Below are positions 42,908 to 50,888 of a DNA stretch of 64,000 nt, piece by piece; the stretch's first letter is position 1, and every line of letters starts with the position of its first letter. The DNA comes from Winogradskyella echinorum (lineage in GTDB: Bacteria; Bacteroidota; Bacteroidia; Flavobacteriales; Flavobacteriaceae). The translations under genes were made by a program, and so were the position numbers. Location of the stretch: the NCBI RefSeq assembly GCF_014297365.1, contig NZ_JACOQD010000003.1, forward strand, positions 62,001-126,000, given 5' to 3'. Below the pieces are notes generated by a model, which saw nothing but the letters and a program-made list of their open reading frames with translations, ran no database searches and had not been told where the DNA came from.

Positions 42908-44038
42908 TTATCCTTTAATTCTTTTCTTTCTATTGTTTTCGTAATCTTCAAAAATCATTTCACCCAACCCTTTCAAACCTGTATAGAATGCCTTACCTCT
43001 ATTTGCTTGTGTAAATTCTCTAATAAACTGCATTAAATATGGATCTTCAGCAATCATAAATGTGGTAATTGGAATATGCAAACGTCTCGCCTGTTGCGCC
43101 ATAGCATAACACTTATTGGTAATAAACGGATCTAACCCATTACTGTTTTTATAATACTGACCATCTGGCATACGTAAACAACTTGGCTTACCATCTGTTA
43201 TCATAAAAATCTGCTTATTGGTGTTTCGCTTTCGTCGCAACATATCCATGGCTAATTGTAATCCAGCGACAGTATTTGTATGGTAAGGTCCTACTTTTAA
43301 ATAGGGCAATTCTTTAATTTTAATTGGCCAAGCATCATTTCCAAAAACCAAAATCTCTAGAGTATCCTTGGGGTAGCGAGTAGTTATTAGTTCTGCTAAT
43401 GCCATTGCTACTTTTTTAGCAGGAGTAATACGGTCTTCACCATATAGAATCATACTATGACTAATATCGATCATTAATACTGTACTCATTTGGCTTTTAT
43501 GAAGCGTTTCTTCAACCACCAAATCATCTTCTGTTAGACTAAAATCACCAATACCATTATTTATTTGTGCATTTCTAATGCTTTCTGTCATTGAGACTTT
43601 ATCTAAATTATCTCCAAATTGATACCCTCTAAAATCACCTGTATGTTCGTCGCCTAGTCCTACTCCTTTACTTTTATGGTTGCCTGTACCACTTCGTTTA
43701 ATTTTTCCGAAAATATGATCCAGAGCTTGTTGCCTAATGGCGCGCTCAGTTTTGGCCGTAATTTTAATATCTCCATCACCTGTTCCATTAGGATCAATCT
43801 CTTCGCGTATGTAACCTTTATTCTTTAAGTCTTCAATAAAATCATCAATGGTATATTCTGGAGTCGTTAATTTATATTCTTTATCTAATTGACGCAACCA
43901 ATCAATAGCTTCGTCAAAATCACCAGAAGTATATGTAATTAGTTCCTTAAAAATCTCAAAGAGTTTTTCGAAAGGCGATTGATTTGGCGCTTCGTAGGTT
44001 TTAAATACGAATCCCGATTTTTTTATTTTTTTTTTCAT
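42908..44038 (-). CDS. von Willebrand A-domain protein, partner of MoxR ATPase
   Basis: A 376-residue cytoplasmic protein. The C-terminal vWA domain (about 185-365) has the MIDAS motif DISHS (D191, S193, S195), the later TNTVAGLQLAMDML threonine loop and MITDGKPS. The N-terminal ~170 residues are charged and helical. MoxR-vWA pairs remodel protein complexes or insert metals. This pair is conserved widely in Bacteroidota; its client is unknown. It is first in the two-gene leftward unit. Confidence 0.85.
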   Translation of the reverse strand: MKKKIKKSGFVFKTYEAPNQSPFEKLFEIFKELITYTSGDFDEAIDWLRQLDKEYKLTTPEYTIDDFIEDLKNKGYIREEIDPNGTGDGDIKITAKTERAIRQQALDHIFGKIKRSGTGNHKSKGVGLGDEHTGDFRGYQFGDNLDKVSMTESIRNAQINNGIGDFSLTEDDLVVEETLHKSQMSTVLMIDISHSMILYGEDRITPAKKVAMALAELITTRYPKDTLEILVFGNDAWPIKIKELPYLKVGPYHTNTVAGLQLAMDMLRRKRNTNKQIFMITDGKPSCLRMPDGQYYKNSNGLDPFITNKCYAMAQQARRLHIPITTFMIAEDPYLMQFIREFTQANRGKAFYTGLKGLGEMIFEDYENNRKKRIKG

Positions 44039-44248
44039 AGCTATGTAAAAATAACGCTTTTCATAATGTAATATTTACATAATTTCTATTCTAACATTTT
44101 ATTAACGCCTCCTAATTCCTAATTAAGAGTTTAACTAATTTACAAAAGCAATTTTAAATCTACATGAATACGTTAACAAGAGTTTAAGATTTCGTTAATG
44201 CAAGATTACATACTTTAGTAAACATATTATTTTTCTTAATATTTAGCC

Positions 44249-44797
44249 TTGAGACAAAAGAGAAAACAACTAGCCAAAACATCTAGAACTTATAGGAAAT
44301 TGCATCGAGCTATTGCTATTCCATTGGTTGTTTTTATGTTTTTATTAGGTGCAACTGGATTGCTTCTTACCTGGAAAGATCAATTACAATTTAAACCTAG
44401 TACTCAAACTATTAATGCTAATAATAGAGTTTTAATTTCTTTAGATAAAATAAAATCTAATGCCATAGCGTATATTGACTCTCTCAATTTATCATCTGAA
44501 ATTAATAGAATAGACTACAGACCGAGTAAAGGTGTTGCTAAAGTGAGATTCGAAAATCATTTTACGGAGTTACAAGTAGATTGTTACACCGGAAAGATAA
44601 TTTCAGAAAAAACGAGAACCGCAGATGTTATTGAAATGATACATGATGGCTCTATCATTGATTTTCTGTTTAAAAACCAGTCTACACCAGTAAAATTTAT
44701 GTACTCTACAATTACATCTTTAGGATTAATGCTATTATCATTTAGTGGATTCTGGTTATGGATAAAACCAAAGCAGATTAAAAAATTAAAAGAATAA
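44249..44797 (+). CDS. Small PepSY-associated membrane protein
   Basis: A 182-residue protein starting at TTG (MRQKRKQLAKTSRTYRKLHRAIAIPLVVF). One membrane helix near residues 24-44, a periplasmic PepSY-like domain (about 50-145; YIDSLNLSSEINRIDYRPSKG), then a second helix at about 150-172 (LGLMLLSFSGFWLW). This is the short form of the PepSY-TM family, often linked to iron or flavin electron transfer in the envelope. No partner gene lies next to it. The 210 nt before it are AT-rich, and I see no firm signal there. Confidence 0.75.
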   Translation: MRQKRKQLAKTSRTYRKLHRAIAIPLVVFMFLLGATGLLLTWKDQLQFKPSTQTINANNRVLISLDKIKSNAIAYIDSLNLSSEINRIDYRPSKGVAKVRFENHFTELQVDCYTGKIISEKTRTADVIEMIHDGSIIDFLFKNQSTPVKFMYSTITSLGLMLLSFSGFWLWIKPKQIKKLKE

Positions 44798-44872
44798 AGC
44801 ATTAACATCTCTTTTAGAATTCTAAAGATTCTTTTCATTAATTTTAAGCATTAGTTAAACAACTTTAAAATA

Positions 44873-47800
44873 ATGAAAAAATTATCCACACTCGTTATGC
44901 TATTCTGCATAACACTTCTCTCTGCACAAGAATTTTCAATGGACATGGTTAAAAACATGAAACCGAGGAACATAGGTCCTGGTGGTATGTCTGGTCGTGT
45001 TACTGCTATTGATGTTGTTACAAATAATCCAGACGTCATGTATGTAGGTACAGCTTCTGGTGGACTTTGGAAGTCAACTTCTGGTGGTATTAAATGGGAA
45101 CCAATTTTTGATAAGGAAGTAACAGCTTCTATTGGAGCTGTTGAAATTCAGCAATCTAATCCTAGTGTGATTTGGGTCGGCACAGGAGAAGGAAATCCAC
45201 GTAACTCATTAAACGGCGGCTATGGCGTTTATAAATCTTTAGATGGTGGTAAATCTTGGATGGCAATGGGCCTAGAGAAAACGAGACATATTCACAGAAT
45301 AATTGTTGACCCAACTAATCCAGATGTTGTTTATGTTGGCGCTATTGGTTCTCCATGGGGAGAACATCCTGAACGTGGTGTTTTTAAAACTACAGATGGC
45401 GGAAAAACGTGGAATAAAATATTATTTACAAATAACAAAACTGGTGTTGCCGATTTGGTAATGGATCCTACAAATCCTAACAAATTAATTGCTGCCATGT
45501 GGGAACACAAAAGAGACCCATGGTTCTTCAATTCTGGTGGCGAAGGTTCTGGCCTACACATTACACACGATGGCGGTAAAACATGGAAAAAAATTACTGA
45601 AGATGATGGTTTTCCAAAAGGAAATCTTGGTAGAATTGGAGTGGCAATTGCGCCAAACAAACCAAATATAATTTATGCTTTAGTAGAAGCAAAAAAGAAT
45701 GCATTATATAAAAGTGAAGATGGTGGTTTTAAATGGAAAATGATCAATAATAAGAGTGATATTGGCAATCGACCATTCTACTATTCTGAAATTTATGTAG
45801 ATCCTCAAAACGAAAATCGTGTGTATTCTGTTTTTACCTATGTAAATGTTTCTGAAGATGGTGGCAAAAATTTCACACAACTGATGCCAGCTTATGGCGT
45901 AGATAATGGAATTCATCCAGACCATCATGCTTGGTGGATTCATCCAGAAAATGGCGATTTTATGTTAGATGGTAATGATGGTGGCATGAATATTACCAAA
46001 GATGGCGGTAAAACTTGGAGGTTTATTGGTAATTTACCAGTGGCACAGTTCTACCATATTAACGTAGATAATGACTATCCTTATAATGTTTATGGAGGTA
46101 TGCAAGATAACGGTTCTTGGCGAGGGCCTGCTTACGTTTGGCGTGCGCAAGGCATAAGAAACAGTTATTGGCAAGAAATTAGTTTTGGTGATGGTTTTGA
46201 TGTCATTCCAGATAGAGATGATTCTCGTTACGGTTGGACCATGAGCCAACAAGGCTACGTAAGTCGTTACGATTGGCAAACAGGAAATAATTACGGTGTT
46301 AGACCAACGCATCCAGATCCAGATGTAGAATTACGTTTTAATTGGAATTCTGCTATTAACATAGATCCATTTGATAACAGTACCATCTATTTCGGCAGTC
46401 AATTTGTGCATAAATCTACTGATAAAGGTGAAACTTGGACAGTCATTTCACCAGATTTGAGTACTAATGATCCTGAAAAATTAAAACAAGCCGAGAGTGG
46501 TGGATTAACTATGGATGCCACTGGAGCAGAAAACCACTGTACTGTGCTAGTTGTAGAACCATCACCTGTTGAAAAAGATATGCTTTGGGCTGGTACAGAT
46601 GACGGACGCGTGCATTATACAACCGATGGAGGAAATAATTGGATTGAGGTCTCTAAAAACATTAAAGATTTACCAAAAGGAAGTTGGGTAGCTCAGATAA
46701 AAGCATCTGATAAAAATAAAGGAGAAGCACTTTTAATTGCCAACGACTATAGACGTTTTAACTATACACCTTATGCATACAGAACTAAAAACTATGGTAA
46801 AACATGGGAGCGCATTGTAGATGAAAATGATGTACAGAGTTACACTTTATCTATTATTGAAGATTTAGAAGTACCAAATCTAATGTTCTTAGGTACTGAT
46901 GATGGTTTATATGTATCCCTAAATGCAGGTGAGAAATGGACAAAATGGACTGAAGGTTTTCCAACAACTTCGGTTAAAGATTTAGTTATTCATCCAAGAG
47001 AAAATGATTTAGTAATTGGTACATTTGGTCGAGCTGCTTGGGTTTTAGATGACATTAGACCTTTACGCGATATGGCTAAAAATAGTGACGTATTGACCTC
47101 TAATATTAAATTATTTGATCCACCAACAGCCTACCAAGCTGCATACCAACAACCAACAGGAAGTCGTTTTGGAGCAGATGCCACCTACCATGGTGAAAAT
47201 CGTGGCGGAGGAGCGCGTTTTTCTTATTTGTTTAACAAAAAGGAACAACCTAAAAAAGAAAAAAAGGACAACGAAAAAGATGATTCTGAAAAGAAGGAAG
47301 TAAAAGTTAAATGGGATTCATTAACACTAAAATTATATGATGGAACGCGTTTAATTAGAACCTTAAAAACCAAGGCACCAAAAGAAAATGGTATTCATAA
47401 ATGGACTTGGTATATGGATGAAGCTGGTGTTAGCAGACCATCTCGTAGAATTAGAAAACAAACCAGAGAACCAGGAGGAGTAAGTGTAAAACCTGGAACT
47501 TATAAAGCTGTTTTACATTATGGAGACCAAATGTCTGAAACGACTATAAAAGTTGAATCAGATCCAAGATTAAATGTTTCACAAAAGAATATAGACGAAG
47601 TTTATGCTGCTGCAAAAGAATTAGAAAAAATGCAAGAAACTTTAGCTGATGCTTCTAAACAGCTTATAGAAAGTAAAGATATTGCTTCAAAATATCAGAA
47701 AGATTTATCTCAACTTGATAAGGAAAAATATAAAGAGGAAATAAAATCTTCTAAAGCAATTGTAAAATCGTTAGATAGTTTAATTGACAAATACTTTGGA

Positions 47801-48067
47801 AAAATTGATAAACGCCAAGGGATTACAAGAAACCCTGAAGTAACTGCTCTGCAACGATTAAGAACCGCGACTGGTTATATTTACGGAAGCCAAACAGGCT
47901 TAACTTCTACAGAAACTACATTAATAAAACATGCAAAAGATGCTGTAAATAAGCTATTAGGAGAAACCAATAGTTTCTTTAATAAAGAATGGACAGATTA
48001 TCAAAATAATATGAAGTTGATAAAAATGGACCCATTTAAGGAAACAAAAACTTTTGGGATAGATTAG
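44873..48067 (+). CDS. Large secreted sortilin/VPS10-like BNR propeller protein
   Basis: A 1064-residue exported protein (signal MKKLSTLVMLFCITLLSAQ). Two consecutive propellers rich in Asp-box motifs fill residues about 30-740: KSLDGGKSWMAM, KTTDGGKTWNKI, ITHDGGKTWKKI, KSTDKGETWTVI and YTTDGGNNWIEV. A Lys/Glu-rich linker (about 788-815; KKEQPKKEKKDNEKDDSEKK) leads to a C-terminal beta domain and coiled-coil-like helices (about 905-1000). Such proteins are abundant in Bacteroidota and labelled glycosyl hydrolase or sortilin; no catalytic residues are shown. It is followed after 22 nt by an S9 peptidase gene and is likely co-transcribed. Confidence 0.85.
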   Translation: MKKLSTLVMLFCITLLSAQEFSMDMVKNMKPRNIGPGGMSGRVTAIDVVTNNPDVMYVGTASGGLWKSTSGGIKWEPIFDKEVTASIGAVEIQQSNPSVIWVGTGEGNPRNSLNGGYGVYKSLDGGKSWMAMGLEKTRHIHRIIVDPTNPDVVYVGAIGSPWGEHPERGVFKTTDGGKTWNKILFTNNKTGVADLVMDPTNPNKLIAAMWEHKRDPWFFNSGGEGSGLHITHDGGKTWKKITEDDGFPKGNLGRIGVAIAPNKPNIIYALVEAKKNALYKSEDGGFKWKMINNKSDIGNRPFYYSEIYVDPQNENRVYSVFTYVNVSEDGGKNFTQLMPAYGVDNGIHPDHHAWWIHPENGDFMLDGNDGGMNITKDGGKTWRFIGNLPVAQFYHINVDNDYPYNVYGGMQDNGSWRGPAYVWRAQGIRNSYWQEISFGDGFDVIPDRDDSRYGWTMSQQGYVSRYDWQTGNNYGVRPTHPDPDVELRFNWNSAINIDPFDNSTIYFGSQFVHKSTDKGETWTVISPDLSTNDPEKLKQAESGGLTMDATGAENHCTVLVVEPSPVEKDMLWAGTDDGRVHYTTDGGNNWIEVSKNIKDLPKGSWVAQIKASDKNKGEALLIANDYRRFNYTPYAYRTKNYGKTWERIVDENDVQSYTLSIIEDLEVPNLMFLGTDDGLYVSLNAGEKWTKWTEGFPTTSVKDLVIHPRENDLVIGTFGRAAWVLDDIRPLRDMAKNSDVLTSNIKLFDPPTAYQAAYQQPTGSRFGADATYHGENRGGGARFSYLFNKKEQPKKEKKDNEKDDSEKKEVKVKWDSLTLKLYDGTRLIRTLKTKAPKENGIHKWTWYMDEAGVSRPSRRIRKQTREPGGVSVKPGTYKAVLHYGDQMSETTIKVESDPRLNVSQKNIDEVYAAAKELEKMQETLADASKQLIESKDIASKYQKDLSQLDKEKYKEEIKSSKAIVKSLDSLIDKYFGKIDKRQGITRNPEVTALQRLRTATGYIYGSQTGLTSTETTLIKHAKDAVNKLLGETNSFFNKEWTDYQNNMKLIKMDPFKETKTFGID

Positions 48068-48089
48068 TAACAATCAAAAAACAAATATT

Positions 48090-50039
48090 ATGAAAGCACA
48101 ACTTTTTACTTTATGTATTTTGCTTTTTGTGTTGTCTTGTAAAGATGACACTAAAAGTGATACAATTACACAAAGAGACGTTAAAAATTATACCATAAAA
48201 CAATTTATGGATAATGAAGCCGTTAGTGGTGGCAGTTTTTCACCAGACAATAGTACACTGTTAATTTCTAGTAATCGTTCTGGTATTTATAATGTCTATA
48301 CCATACCGACAACAGGTGGTGAAATGACTCCTATTACTGCATCAGATAGTACTTCATACTTTGCTAATGCCTATTTTCCAGACGATAATAGAATGTTGTT
48401 GAGTGCTGATGGCAATGGAGACGAAATTGATCATTTATTTGTTAGGGAAATAAATGGAGTCATTAAAGATATTACACCTGTTGAAGGTGCAAAGGCAAAC
48501 TTTTATGGTTGGTCTAAAGACGACAAGCATCTTTATTACGGTTCTAATAAACGAGACCCACGTTTTTTTGACGTTTACAAAATGTCTATTGAAGATTATT
48601 CATCAGAATTATTATACCAAAATAATGATGGAATGGATTTTAGTGGCATGTCTGAAGACGAAAACTATTTTGCTCTATCAAAAACCATAAACACCAACGA
48701 TAGCGATCTATTTGTTTATGATGCCAAAACCAAGGAAACCATTAAAATAAACGATAATCTTAGTGGTAATTCTGCACAAGATTTTTCTAAGGATAATTCA
48801 AAATTCTACTATACGACTGATGATGGCTCAGAATTCTCATACCTCATGTCTTATAATTTTGAAACAAAAGAGAAGAAAAAGGAAATAGAAAAATCTTGGG
48901 ATATAATGGGAAGCGGCTTTACTTCAGAAGGAACTTATATGGTAGTTTACGTTAACGAAGATGGAAAAAATGCCATAGAAGTTTTAGACGCTAAAACAAT
49001 GAAGCCAATTGAATTACCAGATTTTGAAGAAAAAAGTATAACTAGTGTAGGCTTTAGTGACGATGAAAAATGGATGCGTATGTATGTTGGAGGCTCTAAT
49101 ACTCCATCTAATTTATATACCTATAATTTTGAAACGAAGAAACAACATAAATTAACAGATGTTCTTAATGATGAAATAAATTCAGAGGACTTGGTAACAG
49201 CTAAAGTAATTCGTTACAAATCTTTTGATGGAGTTGAAATTCCAGCTATATATTATTTACCTCATCAGGCTTCAGCAGAAAATAAAGTGCCTGCAATGGT
49301 ATGGGTACATGGAGGTCCTGGAGGGCAAACACGTCAAAACTTTAGTTCTTTAATCCAGTATATGGTTAATCAAGGTTATGCCGTTTTAGCTGTAAACAAT
49401 CGTGGAAGTAGCGGCTATGGTAAAACCTTTTATCAAATGGATGATAAAAACCATGGAGAAAAGGATTTGCAAGACTGTGTAGAAGGTAAAAACTGGTTAG
49501 CGACTCAGCCAGAAATTGACGGTGATAAAATTGGTATTATAGGAGGCTCATATGGTGGTTATATGACTATGGCTGCCTTAACCTATGCACCAGAAGAATT
49601 TGATGTTGGTGTTAATCTTTTTGGTGTAACCAACTGGATGCGTACCCTAAAAAGTATTCCTCCTTATTGGGAATCGTTTAGAGAAGCACTTTATGATGAG
49701 TTAGGTGATCCTTTTTCAGCAGACTCTGTAAGGCTCAAAAAGATTTCACCATTATTTCATACCGATAAAGTTACTAAGCCTTTAATAGTTTTACAAGGCT
49801 CAAAAGATCCAAGAGTTTTACAAGTAGAGTCGGATGAAATCGTTGCTGGAGTTAGAAAAAATGGAGTGCCAGTAGAATATGTTTTATTTGAGGATGAAGG
49901 GCACGGATTTATAAAAAAGGAAAACCAAATTGAAGCTTATAGCAAAATCATTGAGTTTTTAGATGTTCATTTAAAAAAGGAAAACGAAGCCATTGATGGC
50001 AAAACACCTTCAGAAAAAATAGAAACGGAATCTAAATAA
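48090..50039 (+). CDS. S9-family prolyl oligopeptidase-type lipoprotein
   Basis: A 649-residue peptidase with lipoprotein signal MKAQLFTLCILLFVLSC (C17). The N-terminal ~360 residues form a seven-bladed propeller (GGSFSPDNSTLLISSNRSG, ARFFDVYKMS-like blades). The alpha/beta hydrolase domain has the triad S487 (GGSYGGYM), D573 (GSKDPRVL) and H605 (DEGHGF). It cleaves small peptides, probably in the periplasm, perhaps together with the propeller protein encoded before it. Confidence 0.9.
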   Translation: MKAQLFTLCILLFVLSCKDDTKSDTITQRDVKNYTIKQFMDNEAVSGGSFSPDNSTLLISSNRSGIYNVYTIPTTGGEMTPITASDSTSYFANAYFPDDNRMLLSADGNGDEIDHLFVREINGVIKDITPVEGAKANFYGWSKDDKHLYYGSNKRDPRFFDVYKMSIEDYSSELLYQNNDGMDFSGMSEDENYFALSKTINTNDSDLFVYDAKTKETIKINDNLSGNSAQDFSKDNSKFYYTTDDGSEFSYLMSYNFETKEKKKEIEKSWDIMGSGFTSEGTYMVVYVNEDGKNAIEVLDAKTMKPIELPDFEEKSITSVGFSDDEKWMRMYVGGSNTPSNLYTYNFETKKQHKLTDVLNDEINSEDLVTAKVIRYKSFDGVEIPAIYYLPHQASAENKVPAMVWVHGGPGGQTRQNFSSLIQYMVNQGYAVLAVNNRGSSGYGKTFYQMDDKNHGEKDLQDCVEGKNWLATQPEIDGDKIGIIGGSYGGYMTMAALTYAPEEFDVGVNLFGVTNWMRTLKSIPPYWESFREALYDELGDPFSADSVRLKKISPLFHTDKVTKPLIVLQGSKDPRVLQVESDEIVAGVRKNGVPVEYVLFEDEGHGFIKKENQIEAYSKIIEFLDVHLKKENEAIDGKTPSEKIETESK

Positions 50040-50049
50040 ACTAGTTAAA

Positions 50050-50085
50050 AAAAAGGCTGTCTTAAAATTAAAAGACAGCCTTTTT
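50050..50085. terminator. Bidirectional terminator between S9 peptidase and FNR-type regulator
   Basis: A 14-bp perfect stem AAAAAGGCTGTCTT / AAGACAGCCTTTTT with an 8-nt loop between convergent genes. Confidence 0.9.
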
Positions 50086-50102
50086 AATTATAATATCACT
50101 AA

Positions 50103-50780
50103 TTACTCTATTCTTTTGAGTTCATTTTCGTCTTCTATTTTAATTTTTTTTCCGGCTGTAGAAATAAGTCCGTCTTTTTTAAATTGTGAAAGAATTCGAA
50201 TAGTTGATTCTGTTGCAGTACCAACAATACTCGCATAATCTTCTCGAGACAGTACAATGCTTAAATAACCGTCATTATCTGTACCAAAATTCTTTTCGAT
50301 ATATAATAAAGTTTCTGCCAAACGCTGCTTTACGGATTTCTGAGCCATATTTACCAAAGAATCATCGGCATCTTTTAGCTCATGAGCCATATCCTTTAAA
50401 ACATCCATAGTGAATTTTGGATTCTTATTTAAATCTAACATTATTTCACTTTTGGGTATAAAACACATTTCCATATCATTTAAGGCCACAGCACTTAAGT
50501 TTGTACTCTCATTACTAATTAACGAACGTTTACCCAATAGCTCTCCTTTAACAATTAGTTTTACAACTTGGTCTTTTCCGTTTTCACTCAGTTTAGTTAA
50601 TTTACAAACTCCATCTCTTATACAAAATACTCCATTTAGTGTTTCCCCTTCTTCAAAAATAACATCTCCTTTTTTGTAATGCTTACCTGTTTTGCATGCA
50701 GAAACTCTTATTAATTCCTCCTTAGTTAAGGTCTTAAGAGCATTAAATTCTTTAACTATACATTGTTCGCACTTACTCAT
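50103..50780 (-). CDS. FNR/CRP-family regulator of microaerobic genes
   Basis: A 225-residue regulator. The start is set at MSKCEQCIVKEF (50780); a longer frame would run through the FNR-type box. N-terminal cysteines C4, C7 and C29 plus C106 are suitable for an iron-sulfur cluster as in E. coli FNR, though the spacing differs. The cNMP-fold domain covers about 30-145 and the wHTH about 150-215; the recognition helix TATESTIRILSQF keeps the Glu (E191) and Arg (R195) that read the TGA core in FNR and CRP. It is divergent from the copper ATPase and cco operon, with an FNR-type box between them. It very likely activates them under low oxygen (inference). Confidence 0.88.
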   Translation of the reverse strand: MSKCEQCIVKEFNALKTLTKEELIRVSACKTGKHYKKGDVIFEEGETLNGVFCIRDGVCKLTKLSENGKDQVVKLIVKGELLGKRSLISNESTNLSAVALNDMEMCFIPKSEIMLDLNKNPKFTMDVLKDMAHELKDADDSLVNMAQKSVKQRLAETLLYIEKNFGTDNDGYLSIVLSREDYASIVGTATESTIRILSQFKKDGLISTAGKKIKIEDENELKRIE

Positions 50781-50818
50781 TTTAATTGACTTGGTATCTC
50801 TGTAAATATAATAATTAC

Positions 50819-50832
50819 ATGACAAATATCAT
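50819..50832. promoter_or_regulatory. FNR-type box ATGACAAATATCAT before copper ATPase
   Basis: ATGA-N6-TCAT within TACATGA..TCATATT, in the gap between the divergent regulator and copper ATPase genes. Its centre is 36.5 nt upstream of the 3' base of the -7-like GACATTTG at 50855-50862, matching the two other boxes in the window. Confidence 0.65.
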
Positions 50833-50854
50833 ATTTTATAAACCAAGCAATTGT

Positions 50855-50862
50855 GACATTTG
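50855..50862 (+). promoter_or_regulatory. -7-like element GACATTTG of the copper ATPase promoter
   Basis: It matches TAnnTTTG at five of its six fixed positions; only the first T is G. It was identified by its distance from the FNR-type box, 26 nt before the ATG. A weak -7 element fits an activator-dependent promoter. Confidence 0.5.
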
Positions 50863-50888
50863 TTACAGGTATAAATGAGCAAATTTAA

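Noticed and set aside
41368..44038. Magnesium or cobalt chelatase for the MoxR and vWA pair
   Set aside because: No large chelatase subunit or tetrapyrrole-metal pathway gene lies nearby; the two proteins fit the general MoxR-vWA group better.
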